Shown: in pieces, positions 52,550 to 62,086 of the stretch
Layout of the letters: every line of letters begins with the position of its first letter
How positions within the stretch are numbered: the first letter of the stretch is position 1
Assembly (NCBI GenBank): GCA_002168075.1
Contig: NHCE01000001.1
Coordinates: 1 to 64,000 of the forward strand
Direction: 5' to 3'
Length of the DNA: 64,000 nt
Source: Rhizobiales bacterium TMED25
GTDB taxonomy: Bacteria; Pseudomonadota; Alphaproteobacteria; Rhizobiales; TMED25
Notes under the pieces: generated by a model
Seen by the model: only the letters and a program-made list of their open reading frames with translations
Databases searched by the model: none
Told to the model about the DNA's origin: nothing
Made by a program: the position numbers and the translations under genes

Positions 52550-53614
52550 ATGGAAAAATTAAGAATTGCAATAATGGAGGGTGATGATATTGGAACTGAA
52601 ATTGTTCCCGTAGCTAGAGATATATTATCAAAGTCTCTTCAAATGATGGACATAGATATAGAACTTATTGAATTACCAATTGGTAAGTTAGCTTATGAGA
52701 AATATGGGGACACATTTCCTCATCATACCATAAGTCAGTTAAATAATGTTAATGGTATTATTTGTGGTCCAATTGGACACAATAACTATCCTCGTGATGA
52801 TCCTCATTGGAAAATGCCACCGATCAGAAAACACTTTGAGTTATTCGCAAGTGTCAGACCAATAAAATCCTTTAATACAGATAGGGATATAGATATAATT
52901 TTTGTTAGAGAAGTTACAGAAGGTCTACAAAGTACAGAAACCGTTGTCGCAGGATACCCTGAATTTCGCCCTAATGATGAAATTACTATAGCTTCAAGAG
53001 TTATAACACGTTCTGGTTCAGAAAAAGTGGCAAGATGTGCATTTGATATAGCAAATACAAAAAATAGAAAAAAAGTAACTGCCGCTCACAAGGAACCTAT
53101 CTATAGACTAAGTTGCGGTATGTTTTTAGAGGAATGTGTTAAAGTTGCCAAAGAATATGAAGATATTAACTTTGATGATACATTGATAGATACAATAGCA
53201 ATGCATTTAGTGAGTAGACCCGAATCGTTTGATATTATTGTAACAACAAATCAGTTTGGCGATATTCTCTCAGACATCGGGGCTGGGTTGATTGGGTCTA
53301 TTGGTATGGCTCCCGGTTTATGTGTTGGAAATAATTTAGCGATGGCTCAAGCCACACATGGTTCAGCTCCTGATATATCTGGAAAAAATATTTCTAACCC
53401 ATATGCAATGGTTATATCAACTGCAATGCTTCTATCTTGGATGGGTTTTAAATATAAAGAAGATAAATTAGTAAATGCCTCAAATCTAATTGAAAAATCA
53501 GCAAATGATGTAATTGCCGAAAAAAAATTTATTACCGCTGATATTGGTGGCAAATCAAGTACGCAAGATATGGGCGAGGAAATAATAAGAAAATTAGAGT
53601 GTAATTCCATCTAA
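52550..53614 (+). CDS. Isocitrate/isopropylmalate dehydrogenase family protein (LeuB-like)
   Basis: A 354-residue NAD(P)-dependent beta-decarboxylating dehydrogenase. It begins with RIAIMEGDDIGTEIVPVARDIL. The substrate arginines lie around FASVRPIKSF and VREVTEGLQS. The metal Asp region is VTTNQFGDILSDIGAGLIGS, and nucleotide binding is in ATHGSAPDISGKNISNPYAM. The family contains LeuB, isocitrate, homoisocitrate and tartrate dehydrogenases. EGDDIG replaces the usual GDGIG, and the substrate helix differs from typical LeuB, so I leave the substrate open. It is separate from leuA, and the stop overlaps the converging CoA-transferase by 21 bp. Confidence 0.85.
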   Translation: MEKLRIAIMEGDDIGTEIVPVARDILSKSLQMMDIDIELIELPIGKLAYEKYGDTFPHHTISQLNNVNGIICGPIGHNNYPRDDPHWKMPPIRKHFELFASVRPIKSFNTDRDIDIIFVREVTEGLQSTETVVAGYPEFRPNDEITIASRVITRSGSEKVARCAFDIANTKNRKKVTAAHKEPIYRLSCGMFLEECVKVAKEYEDINFDDTLIDTIAMHLVSRPESFDIIVTTNQFGDILSDIGAGLIGSIGMAPGLCVGNNLAMAQATHGSAPDISGKNISNPYAMVISTAMLLSWMGFKYKEDKLVNASNLIEKSANDVIAEKKFITADIGGKSSTQDMGEEIIRKLECNSI

Positions 53615-54781
53615 AATTAGTTTTTCATATTCTGTATTATCTATCCCAATTGTTTTCAGTATCTCTAACGTATGCTGACCTAAATTCGGTGCTAGTGAAT
53701 TGATAATCGGGCCACCCTCATCCATCACTACAGGATTTCGGATCATTTTAATTTTTCCCATTTCTGGATCTTTTTTCTCAATAACAAGTTCTCTTTCAAT
53801 ACTATGATTATCATTTAAAGCTTGCGCATAATCTCTAACACATCCGCAAGGAATTCCATTTTCAGTAAGAACTATTTCTAATTCATTAGAATTCCAATTT
53901 AAAATCTTATCTGCCACAAGCGGCACTAGGGTCTTCTCATTCTCCTTTCTACTTGAGTAGGTGCTATATTTTATATCATCTAAAAGAATTTCAAGATGTA
54001 ATATATGTAATAATTTTTTGAAGTGTCCGTCATTTGGTGCTCCAATTGCTATATATTTTGAGTCCTTTGTCTTAAATAATTGATATGGTGCGCTTGCTCT
54101 ATGAGAGTGTCCTAATTGCTGAGGTATAGTTCCAGAAGAAAGATACTCGGTTGTTTCCCAGACAGCGGATGCAATTGATGCCTCCATTAGTGCCACATCA
54201 GAGTATCTACCACCTCTATTTTGTATTTGTCCAATTAAGCCTGAAAGCGTTGCATATGTTGCAAACATTGCACCTAATATATCTGCGGTTTGCAGTCCAG
54301 GTCTTGGAGGTATCTCTCCCACTTGTCCCATCACCGAAAGAGTACCAGATAGTGCTTCAATAATTAAGTTTATACCCGCTCTATTTTTTAATGGACCTGA
54401 TTGGCCAAACCCCGAAACTGAAGTATAAACAATATTACTATTTATTTTTTTTACATCGTCTATGGCCAATCCAAGCCGATCCATTACACCCGGACGATTG
54501 TTTTCGACTAATGCATGCGTTTCTTTTATTAAAGCTTTAGCAATTGATTTCCCACGTGGTGATTTCAAATCAAGAACAATACTTTTTTTATTTCTATTAA
54601 GTGTCATAAAAGCTGCGCTCACCCCATCGATAAGAGGTGGAATTGCTCTGGACATGTCACCAGTTAAGGGCTCAATCTTTATGACTTCTGCACCCATATC
54701 TGCAAGAAGCATTCCGCAAAATGGACCGGCAATAAAATTACCAAACTCAAGTATCTTGATACCCTCGAGTGGCCTCGACAT
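53594..54781 (-). CDS. Class III CoA-transferase (CaiB/BaiF family)
   Basis: Family III CoA-transferases move CoA between acyl groups through an enzyme aspartyl-CoA thioester. The 395-residue protein begins with PLEGIKILEFGNFIAGPFCG at 3-22, continues with LADMGAEVIKIEP, and has the conserved block YTSVSGFGQSGP. The likely catalytic Asp sits in SDVALMEASIASA around 190-202. The C-terminal region GIPCGCVRDYAQALND is typical. The substrate is unknown. Upstream in the same direction lie the KdsB-like protein and the M24 protein, suggesting a small catabolic operon. It overlaps the LeuB-like gene end by 21 bp. Confidence 0.9.
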   Translation of the reverse strand: MSRPLEGIKILEFGNFIAGPFCGMLLADMGAEVIKIEPLTGDMSRAIPPLIDGVSAAFMTLNRNKKSIVLDLKSPRGKSIAKALIKETHALVENNRPGVMDRLGLAIDDVKKINSNIVYTSVSGFGQSGPLKNRAGINLIIEALSGTLSVMGQVGEIPPRPGLQTADILGAMFATYATLSGLIGQIQNRGGRYSDVALMEASIASAVWETTEYLSSGTIPQQLGHSHRASAPYQLFKTKDSKYIAIGAPNDGHFKKLLHILHLEILLDDIKYSTYSSRKENEKTLVPLVADKILNWNSNELEIVLTENGIPCGCVRDYAQALNDNHSIERELVIEKKDPEMGKIKMIRNPVVMDEGGPIINSLAPNLGQHTLEILKTIGIDNTEYEKLILDGITL

Positions 54782-54815
54782 GATTTTATCTCCTTAATTA
54801 AATTTCTTGGATGAT

Positions 54816-55628
54816 TTATCCTTCGATTTCATCCCCAATCAATTCTTCTGGTGAGATTAATACTTTCATATTATCTGTCACAAATGTAACATCAATTCTC
54901 ATACCAGCGTCAAGAGCTCTAACAAGATCAGTTCCTTCATCAAATTCTCTATCTGATGGAGGTAATTGGATTAATCTATCTAGTGGACCCCTTCTCCACG
55001 CATGTATTGGAACAAGTTTGTAGATATCATCCGTATCAAAATTATTTATATCTCTTCTTATATCTCTCAGTGTTCCAACTTTCGATCCTTCAAGCGGATA
55101 TACTATCCTATCTGAATTCCAATCAACTTGAGCCTTTACGATCTCAGTATTGCTTCTTTCTTCCTTAGTCAATGGTGATACCATAGTTGCAATTCCAACG
55201 TCACTATCGGATAGGGCATACATTAGAGCCTGCATATAATAAGGTTTCAACTCAGGCATATCATCGGGAACAGCAACAACAATATCATGAGTATAATATC
55301 TATCAAACTTATTTACGGTTGCAGCAATCCTCTCTGCACCCGATTTTGATCTATAATTATGATCTTTACCGAATTCAGACATATCAGTCTTCATAGTATA
55401 TGCACCATTGGCTTGTAGTTCAGATATTTGATCATCTGTTACTCCATCTACAATGACACTCCCTATTCCTGCATCACCAACTTTTTTAAAAGCAGTTACT
55501 ATTGCTTTTACTTGTTCCTTAGGCTTTGGTGGTTCAGTTGATAGATCCCGGATACCAAGTTCTGAAGCAACAATTATTAATGGATTAAAAATCATTGAGC
55601 GATTTTTTTCAAACTCATAATGCACCAA
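54816..55628 (-). CDS. KdsB-like (CTP_transf_3) protein, apparently catalytically degenerate
   Basis: The 270-residue protein aligns by eye along the length of CMP-KDO synthetase KdsB. PLIIVASELGIRDLSTEPP matches the start of KdsB (VVIIPARYASTRLPGKPL), SKSGAERIA matches HQSGTERLA, DIVVAVPDDMPEL matches TVIVNVQGDEPMI, and GIATMVSPL matches GMATLAVPI. VPIHAWRRGPLDRLIQLPPS matches the KdsB GIYGYRAGFIRRYVNWQPS. The nucleotide-loop Arg and Lys are replaced (A-S-E-L and S-T-E-P), and the second metal Asp in GVDTPEDLE is replaced (VLISPEEL). It therefore probably lost CTP transfer. Downstream is the CoA-transferase and upstream the M24 gene. Alignment is from memory, not computed. Confidence 0.72.
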   Translation of the reverse strand: MVHYEFEKNRSMIFNPLIIVASELGIRDLSTEPPKPKEQVKAIVTAFKKVGDAGIGSVIVDGVTDDQISELQANGAYTMKTDMSEFGKDHNYRSKSGAERIAATVNKFDRYYTHDIVVAVPDDMPELKPYYMQALMYALSDSDVGIATMVSPLTKEERSNTEIVKAQVDWNSDRIVYPLEGSKVGTLRDIRRDINNFDTDDIYKLVPIHAWRRGPLDRLIQLPPSDREFDEGTDLVRALDAGMRIDVTFVTDNMKVLISPEELIGDEIEG

Positions 55629-55694
55629 AGCTTGTCCTTAAAAATAGAAAACTTGGGAATAATGATATTCCCAAGTTTAAATTGAAATTAAGAG

Positions 55695-57041
55695 TTATTT
55701 TTGTGGGTAACCAAAAATCTCAGCATGGTGGAATTCACCCGGTCTATACCCTGCTACGGCCTCTTCCATGTGCTCCATTACTGTGAATACTGATGGCCCA
55801 TCCTTTGTCACTAAAACATTTTCTTCAAGTCGGCATGTTTGTGGAAGACCTGCATGTCCAGCGAATGTTTCAATTGCAAAGTACATATTTTCTTTGATTT
55901 CTGCAGGATATTTTAGTGAATATGCTCTACTCATCCACATACCTTCGTATAGAGTAATTCCGATTGAGTGAGCAAACTGTTGAAGTGTAACAGTACCATA
56001 TTTATCATCATCATATTCTGGAAATTTTGAAACAACATCGGCTGATGTCTTTCCAGGTCTAAGATTTTCAAGCCCAGCATACATTGAGTCATAAGTTTCA
56101 CGATATAGATCAATTTCTTGCTGTGTTAATTTAGCTCCACATTTGAATGTTCTAACATAGTCTATGAAATAACCCCCGGGTCCTACTGCATTAATGTCAA
56201 CAATTAGTAGATCACCTTGTTGTATTAACTTGTCTGTGGCCCATCTTCTGTATGGACTTGTGTTCCCACCTGATGCAACAATGATATCATAAATAATTTC
56301 ACAGCCACGAGATAACATAAAGTCATGAACTTTTGCCTCAATTTGACGCTCTGTTATACCAGGTTTTAGCCATTCATGTTTCACATGCCACATAGCAGCA
56401 TCACCAATTGATGATGACATTTTTAGATGTTCAATTTCATCTATTGTTTTAACAACACGAGCTCTTGACATGGCAGGCCATCCATTAACGATCTTAATAC
56501 CTGCTTTTTCCATTGCATGCAAAGCTGGCATATCTAGTTGGTCAACGCCAATCTTTTCTTTATCTACACCATTATCAACTAGAACTTGCTTGACGGTTGC
56601 AACCATTTTATCAGCCATTTCCCCAACTGCACCTTCAGCCCATTGCCAAGTCATTGCCGGTCTGATATTTTCTTCACCTAACCATGGCAGATCTAGAAAC
56701 GCATTACGCATATCTGAACCAGCTGTTTCAAATAAAACAGGGTCACCATCTCTTGGTAAAACTGCATATCTAATGTTAATATTATATTTCCAGTTCCCTT
56801 GATAAGAACCTGTAATGTACCTTACATTTGCACCTTGAAATACAACCATAGCACCCAAGTCATCAGCTTCCATTTCAGCTCTGATGCGTTCTAATCTTTG
56901 ACGTCTTAATCTTTCATGATCTACGCGATATTGCCAATCAGCACCCGTAGTACTATATAATCTTCTTGGATTCGTATGATGCTGCTCTTGTATGAAGCTC
57001 GTATCTAGGTCATATCCCTTTGTAGGATCTAATGGTTTCAT
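55695..57041 (-). CDS. M24-family creatinase/aminopeptidase-like protein (DddP-like)
   Basis: The protein (448 residues from ATG 57041, supported by AAGGGG 6 nt upstream; a longer frame starts at 57065) has an N-terminal creatinase-like domain and a pita-bread C-terminal domain. Metal ligands appear as VDINAVGPGGYFIDYVRT (Asp and Asp), QQFAHSIGI (His), AIETFAGHAG (Glu) and CRLEENVLV (Glu). The N-terminal PTKGYDLD resembles DMSP lyase DddP, but the third Asp of the DddP metal site appears as Asn. A role as DMSP lyase is therefore unlikely; a peptidase or creatinase-type hydrolase is possible. The gene heads a minus-strand trio with the KdsB-like protein and the CoA-transferase. Confidence 0.82.
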   Translation of the reverse strand: MKPLDPTKGYDLDTSFIQEQHHTNPRRLYSTTGADWQYRVDHERLRRQRLERIRAEMEADDLGAMVVFQGANVRYITGSYQGNWKYNINIRYAVLPRDGDPVLFETAGSDMRNAFLDLPWLGEENIRPAMTWQWAEGAVGEMADKMVATVKQVLVDNGVDKEKIGVDQLDMPALHAMEKAGIKIVNGWPAMSRARVVKTIDEIEHLKMSSSIGDAAMWHVKHEWLKPGITERQIEAKVHDFMLSRGCEIIYDIIVASGGNTSPYRRWATDKLIQQGDLLIVDINAVGPGGYFIDYVRTFKCGAKLTQQEIDLYRETYDSMYAGLENLRPGKTSADVVSKFPEYDDDKYGTVTLQQFAHSIGITLYEGMWMSRAYSLKYPAEIKENMYFAIETFAGHAGLPQTCRLEENVLVTKDGPSVFTVMEHMEEAVAGYRPGEFHHAEIFGYPQK

Positions 57042-57152
57042 TTTATACCCCTTTTTATTTTTCAATTATTCTTTATAAAATTTATCTATGTAAGATTTTA
57101 AACTATTGAACTATTTAACACAGAAATACCGGATAATGCAATCTCATTCGTT

Positions 57153-57187
57153 AAAAAAGATTATAAATTTGTAAAAAAATTTATAAT
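57153..57187 (-). terminator. AT-rich intrinsic terminator after tRNA(CAT)
   Basis: On the minus strand ATTATAAATTT and AAATTTATAAT form a perfect 11-bp stem with a 6-nt loop (57160-57187), followed by CTTTTTT. It lies about 50 nt past the 3' end of the tRNA. An all-AT stem is weak, but the position and T-run fit termination in a genome of this composition. Confidence 0.55.
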
Positions 57188-57238
57188 AGAAAAGCATAAT
57201 AGTTCTCTATTTATAAGTTTATTTATGATTATGAATTA

Positions 57239-57315
57239 TGGTGGGCGATCCAGGACTCGAACCTGGGACCACTCCGTTATGAGCGGAGGGCTCTAACCAA
57301 CTGAGCTAATCGCCC
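57239..57315 (-). tRNA. tRNA with anticodon CAT (elongator Met or Ile2)
   Basis: A complete 77-nt tRNA: acceptor GGGCGAT/ATCGCCC pairs perfectly, and CCA is encoded. The anticodon arm CTCCG-CTCATAA-CGGAG has a CAT anticodon, and T-arm CCAGG-TTCGAGT-CCTGG is perfect. It is not initiator-like: the 1-72 pair is intact and the three G-C pairs of initiator anticodon stems are absent. CAT in elongators means Met, or Ile2 if C34 becomes lysidine. I cannot choose between these from the sequence. It lies 98 nt beyond the rpoD stop. Confidence 0.95.
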
Positions 57316-57413
57316 GAACTACTTTTTTATAGTACTACAAGATTAATATGTAAAGACCAAATGGATATTGCAAATGGTTTTATTATAATATTATTTATTA
57401 CATTATGACAAAA

Positions 57414-59399
57414 TTAGCTATCCAAGAAGCTTCGTAACTTCCTACTTCTGGATGGGTGTTTCAATTTACGTAAAGCCTTTGCTTCGATTTGCCTTATTCT
57501 CTCCCTTGTTACAGAGAATTGTTGTCCAACTTCTTCTAGTGTGTGGTCTGTGTTCATACCAATTCCGAATCTCATACGCAATACTCTCTCTTCTCTTGGA
57601 GTTAAAGTAGCAAGAACCCGGGTTGTAGTATCTCTCAAATTAGAATGAATGGCTGCATCTATTGGAAGTATTACATTTTTATCCTCAATAAAATCACCAA
57701 GGTGACTGTCATCCTCATCGCCAACAGGAGTTTCCAATGAGATTGGTTCTTTAGCAATTTTCATAACTTTTCTGACTTTATCAAGAGGCATACCTAATTT
57801 TTCAGAAATCTCTTCAGGTGTAGGCTCTCTTCCAATCTCATTTAGTATCTGTCTAGAGGTTCGTACGATTTTATTTATAGTTTCAATCATATGAACAGGA
57901 ATTCTAATTGTTCTTGCCTGGTCCGCAATTGACCTTGTTATTGCTTGGCGAATCCACCACGTTGCATATGTTGAAAATTTATAGCCGCGGCGATATTCAA
58001 ATTTCTCTACAGCTTTCATTAATCCAATATTACCCTCTTGAATAAGATCAAGAAATTGTAGACCCCTATTTGTATATTTTTTTGCTATGGATATTACTAA
58101 TCTTAAATTTGCTTCAACCATCTCTCTCTTAGCCGAGTGGGACTCTCTTTCACCTTTTTGTACCATCTGAACAATATTTCTAAATTCACTTATTTCAACA
58201 CCTGCTTCGGTTGCAAGCATTGTGACTTCATCACGTATCTTCTTAATCTCATTTTTTTCAGATACTGAAAATTCTTTCCACCCTCTTGCAGTCAGCCTCG
58301 CTACTCTCCTAAGCCAATTCGCATCTGTTTCATTATCATGATATTGCTTTATGAATTCTTCTCTTTCTACACCATAACTCTCTGCAAGCCTCATTAACTT
58401 TCCCTCTAATGACATTAGGCGTTTATTAATATTATATAGTTGATGAACAAGAGCTTCGATTCTGTTTGCATTTAAAGATAAAGCTTTAACTTCTTCAATA
58501 AGCTCTGTTCTAATTTTAGTGTATTTTTTTTCTTCGGCAGCTGTAAACTTCTTTGTATTTGAATTCTTCTTTTCTAAAGCATTTCTAAATTTTTCAAGAT
58601 TGGCGTATTCTTTAGCTATTTTATTGAACCTTATTGATACCTGATCTTTAAGTGCTGATTCCATAGCAGCTAATGATAGATTATTTTCATTATCTTCATC
58701 ATCATTATCGTCATCCAAAGCTTCTGATTCAGGTTTCTCATCATCATCTACTTCTGCATCATCTTTCTGAGCTAATTTTTCCTCTTCTCTGTTATCTACA
58801 GGGGCTTCAGCTATTTCTATTTTTGGCATTTCTTGTGCATCAGGACCTGAATACGTTGCTTCAAGATCAATAATATCTCTTAGTAGAATATCTCCATCAT
58901 TTAGTTGGTCTCTCCAAATTATGATTGCTTGAAACGTGAGAGGGCTCTCACAAAGACCACGCATCATTGCCTCCTTACCAGCCTCTATTCTTTTTGCAAT
59001 TGCAATTTCACCATCTCTCGATAGAAGCTCTACAGAACCCATTTCTTTCAAATACATCCTGACTGGGTCATCGGATCTATCACCACTTGTAGATGACGCC
59101 TGATCAATTTTTACAGGAAGTTGACCCTCAGTTTCGGTACTTGCTTGCTCTTCAGCTTCTTCATTTTCAATAACGTTAATGCCCATATCTGAAAACATAG
59201 CCATGATGTCTTCGATCTGCTCAGATGAGACTTCGTTGGATGGCAGAATTTCATTAAGCTCATCATAAGTTATATAACCACGTTTTTTTCCTAGGCGAAT
59301 CCAGCTTTTTACTGTTCTATCAGAAGTATCAATTAATGGTGAATCCTTCTTGATTTCAGGCGATTCTTCAACAGCAATTTGTTTTGTTCTCGGAGACAT
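57414..59399 (-). CDS. rpoD: Primary sigma factor sigma-70 (RpoD)
   Basis: This is the housekeeping sigma factor. The 661 residues contain region 1.1 at the N terminus and region 1.2 with [17 protein letters not shown], then a large non-conserved region. Inside it is a strongly acidic low-complexity stretch at about 205-245. Regions 2 ([26 protein letters not shown] and [17 protein letters not shown]), 3 and 4 ([25 protein letters not shown]) are complete. The dnaG gene lies just upstream, the typical macromolecular-synthesis order dnaG-rpoD. No sign of truncation. Confidence 0.98.
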   Translation of the reverse strand: MSPRTKQIAVEESPEIKKDSPLIDTSDRTVKSWIRLGKKRGYITYDELNEILPSNEVSSEQIEDIMAMFSDMGINVIENEEAEEQASTETEGQLPVKIDQASSTSGDRSDDPVRMYLKEMGSVELLSRDGEIAIAKRIEAGKEAMMRGLCESPLTFQAIIIWRDQLNDGDILLRDIIDLEATYSGPDAQEMPKIEIAEAPVDNREEEKLAQKDDAEVDDDEKPESEALDDDNDDEDNENNLSLAAMESALKDQVSIRFNKIAKEYANLEKFRNALEKKNSNTKKFTAAEEKKYTKIRTELIEEVKALSLNANRIEALVHQLYNINKRLMSLEGKLMRLAESYGVEREEFIKQYHDNETDANWLRRVARLTARGWKEFSVSEKNEIKKIRDEVTMLATEAGVEISEFRNIVQMVQKGERESHSAKREMVEANLRLVISIAKKYTNRGLQFLDLIQEGNIGLMKAVEKFEYRRGYKFSTYATWWIRQAITRSIADQARTIRIPVHMIETINKIVRTSRQILNEIGREPTPEEISEKLGMPLDKVRKVMKIAKEPISLETPVGDEDDSHLGDFIEDKNVILPIDAAIHSNLRDTTTRVLATLTPREERVLRMRFGIGMNTDHTLEEVGQQFSVTRERIRQIEAKALRKLKHPSRSRKLRSFLDS

Positions 59400-59495
59400 A
59401 AATTATCGTTTTTTTTATAACACACAGATAGTAATATATTGTATATAATATATATAAAGACAAATTCCTATAATTTTTCTATAAAATCTTAATTT

Positions 59496-61421
59496 TTATA
59501 TAGGATCCTTTTTTTGAAGTCTTGATTTATTTTCCTCATACCATTTATCAAAACCTTTTTTATTTTTTTGATTATCAGTTGTAATCACATATGCATCAGT
59601 CCTAATCTTTTGAAGCCTATGCTTTAAGTCTTCAAGTTTCGATGCATTTTCTTCAGTTGGTGAATCGGAATAATTTGACTTTGCTTCTTCTAGTTTCCAG
59701 ATTAATTGATGCTTATTTACTTCAACCAAAATGTTCTTAAATTTTTCTTCTACTTTTGAAAGTTCTTGTTGTTTACTTAAAAAATCATATATTTTTTCGA
59801 AATCAAAATTGGAAATATCATCTAAAATTTTTAGAAATCCATTTTCATTTAAATATTCTGTTATTGAGTTAAATTGTTCATTCTTGATTCTATTTGTAAC
59901 TATGAAATCTATAATTTGTTTATTTATTAGGTCTGTGTTCTCATTATGAAATTTAATTGAAGCTATTTGATCTAAGAACCCGCCTGTCAGTTCAGGGTAT
60001 CTGATAATCGTAGATAGATATAGAGCTTCCTCCTTACTTATACTGTCTGGTATTCTTTTTTTATTTGATTTCGATATTAATTCTTCACTTGGCAAATTTG
60101 CTTTTTTCTTAATAAAGAATATCTTATTTGACTCAAAACTCTTTGATTTCCAATAGGCACTTAACTTACTTGTTATTTCCAACTTATAATGCTTTCTTAC
60201 TTCCATATCTTGTATTTTTGAAATCATATTCATCATATTTGACTCAATCTTTGCTCTACCCTCGGGTGTACCATAGTCCGACAAACTCATGTACCTATCC
60301 CAAAATAAATCTATTAGACTAACGCTACTTGTAATTAGTGGATTTAATGCATCTGAGCCATGGTTCGTCAGTAAGTCATCAGGATCCATTGCATCTGGTA
60401 AAAAAAGAAAATTCATTGAAAAACTAGGCTTCAAGATTGGAAAAATTAGTTCAATCACTCTTATTGCCGCATTTTTACCAGCAGTATCACCATCATAACA
60501 AAGCAGGGGTTGGCTTGATATTTGCCATAATTGATTAATTTGTTCTATAGATAAACTAGTACCCATTGATGCAACAGATGACTCATAACCATTTATTACA
60601 AGAGCTATAGTATCAAAATAGCCTTCTGTTACTATCAATTTCTTATCAGGTTTGAATGACTTTCTAGCATTATAAAAGTTGTAAATTATGCTTTTCTTCT
60701 GGAATAGTTTTGTCTCAGGAGAATTTAAATATTTAGCTGGAGCCTTTCCAGATAGGTCCCTTCCACCAAAGGCTATTACACGATTAGTTGTATCAGTTAT
60801 TGGAAAAATTATTCGATCTCTAAACCTTTCAAAATATTCGCCTTTATCATTCTCGATAATTAAACCCGCATCAAATATTTGTCTATTATTATATCCACAA
60901 GATTGGAGATATGAAATTAATTCTCCTCTTCCCTTTGCATAACCAATTTTAAAAAAATTTATATTTTCAGTGGTCAAACCTCTTTTCTTCAAATACTCAA
61001 ATTTATGATTATTTTCAGATTTGTTAAGCTCCTTTATATAGAAATCAGAAGCTTCGGAATTTATCTTATAGAGTATTTCTCTCTTTTGATTTTCTACTGG
61101 ATCAAAATTACCCTTCTCCGGTAATTTTACACCACAATGATTTGCCATCTTTGTAAGTGCCTCAAGAAAACTTATATTATCGATATCCATGAGAAATTGA
61201 TAGGCATCTCCGGAGGCATTACAGCCAAAACAATGATATGTTTTCTTTATATTATCCACAGTAAATGATGGCGTTTTCTCACTATGAAAGGGACAACAAG
61301 CCCAATAAATACCCTTTGTAGAATTTGTCTTTCTAGTATCCCATGCAACATATTTTTGAATAATATCTGATAATACCACCTTTGATTTAATTTCATCCAC
61401 AATGTTTGGATTATTATTCAT
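59496..61421 (-). CDS. dnaG: DNA primase
   Basis: DnaG synthesises RNA primers at the replication fork. The 641-residue protein has the CHC2 zinc finger with Cys43, His46, Cys64 and Cys67 (CPFHSEKTPSF and YHCFGC) and the primase core. The TOPRIM motif VTEGYFDTIAL is followed by a central helical region and a C-terminal helicase-binding domain with low similarity, as usual. It is between yqeY and rpoD on the minus strand, with about 100 nt before rpoD in which an internal promoter may sit. Confidence 0.96.
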   Translation of the reverse strand: MNNNPNIVDEIKSKVVLSDIIQKYVAWDTRKTNSTKGIYWACCPFHSEKTPSFTVDNIKKTYHCFGCNASGDAYQFLMDIDNISFLEALTKMANHCGVKLPEKGNFDPVENQKREILYKINSEASDFYIKELNKSENNHKFEYLKKRGLTTENINFFKIGYAKGRGELISYLQSCGYNNRQIFDAGLIIENDKGEYFERFRDRIIFPITDTTNRVIAFGGRDLSGKAPAKYLNSPETKLFQKKSIIYNFYNARKSFKPDKKLIVTEGYFDTIALVINGYESSVASMGTSLSIEQINQLWQISSQPLLCYDGDTAGKNAAIRVIELIFPILKPSFSMNFLFLPDAMDPDDLLTNHGSDALNPLITSSVSLIDLFWDRYMSLSDYGTPEGRAKIESNMMNMISKIQDMEVRKHYKLEITSKLSAYWKSKSFESNKIFFIKKKANLPSEELISKSNKKRIPDSISKEEALYLSTIIRYPELTGGFLDQIASIKFHNENTDLINKQIIDFIVTNRIKNEQFNSITEYLNENGFLKILDDISNFDFEKIYDFLSKQQELSKVEEKFKNILVEVNKHQLIWKLEEAKSNYSDSPTEENASKLEDLKHRLQKIRTDAYVITTDNQKNKKGFDKWYEENKSRLQKKDPI

Positions 61422-61444
61422 TAAAATATTTTACTTATCATAAT

Positions 61445-61912
61445 TTATATTTTTTGTTCAGTGAGCATTTCCTTTACCAACTTTCCGGCAAGGGAGAAAT
61501 CTATTTGACCCGAGTAATTTGATTTCAATTCGCTCATAATTTTACCCATATCTTTTATATCCGAAGAATTGGTTGATTGGATACTCTGAGTTATAGCATC
61601 GACTGTTTCTTCTTCCGATAATTGCTTGGGCATATAATTTCTTATTATATCAATTTCTTCATTTTCTTTCTCTGCAAGTTCAACTCGCCCGTTGGCTTTA
61701 TATATTTCTGCGGATTCAACTCTTTGCTTTACCATCTTACTTAGGACTTCTATTATTGATGAATCATCAAGTGGGTTATCAATTTTTTTGCCTCGCTCAA
61801 TAATTTCTCTATCTTTTATTGCTGCCATTACTAATCGCAAGGTCATAGTCATTGTTTTATTTGCATTGAGCATCGAATCTTTTAAATCTTTATTGATTTT
61901 TTCTTTTATCAT
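61445..61912 (-). CDS. yqeY: GatB/YqeY domain protein
   Basis: A 155-residue protein equivalent to the free-standing C-terminal domain of GatB. It begins with IKEKINKDLKDSMLNANKTMTMTLRLVMAAIK and contains GRVELAEKENEEIDIIRNYMPKQLSEEE and the C-terminal DMGKIMSELKSNYSGQIDFSLAGKLVKEML, standard for YqeY. Its cellular role is not well defined; RNA or tRNA binding is presumed from the GatB tail. The yqeY-dnaG-rpoD order is conserved in alphaproteobacteria. It is divergent from carA. Confidence 0.93.
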   Translation of the reverse strand: MIKEKINKDLKDSMLNANKTMTMTLRLVMAAIKDREIIERGKKIDNPLDDSSIIEVLSKMVKQRVESAEIYKANGRVELAEKENEEIDIIRNYMPKQLSEEETVDAITQSIQSTNSSDIKDMGKIMSELKSNYSGQIDFSLAGKLVKEMLTEQKI

Positions 61913-62086
61913 CTAACGTTTCTCTCTTATTTTAACTAAAATAATAATATTACTCATTATATTCATTTTTTTTTATTTAGAAATAAAATTTACTATGGAA
62001 AAGTATATGATTTCTAATGAAATTCAAGAATAATGCTAAGAAATGATATATATATTATATGGATATTCATTTGATATTATTAAATT

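Noticed and set aside
55695..57041. DMSP lyase DddP
   Set aside because: The M24 protein resembles DddP at the N terminus, but the third Asp of the DddP metal site reads as Asn and the overall match is only partial, so I kept the broader family name.
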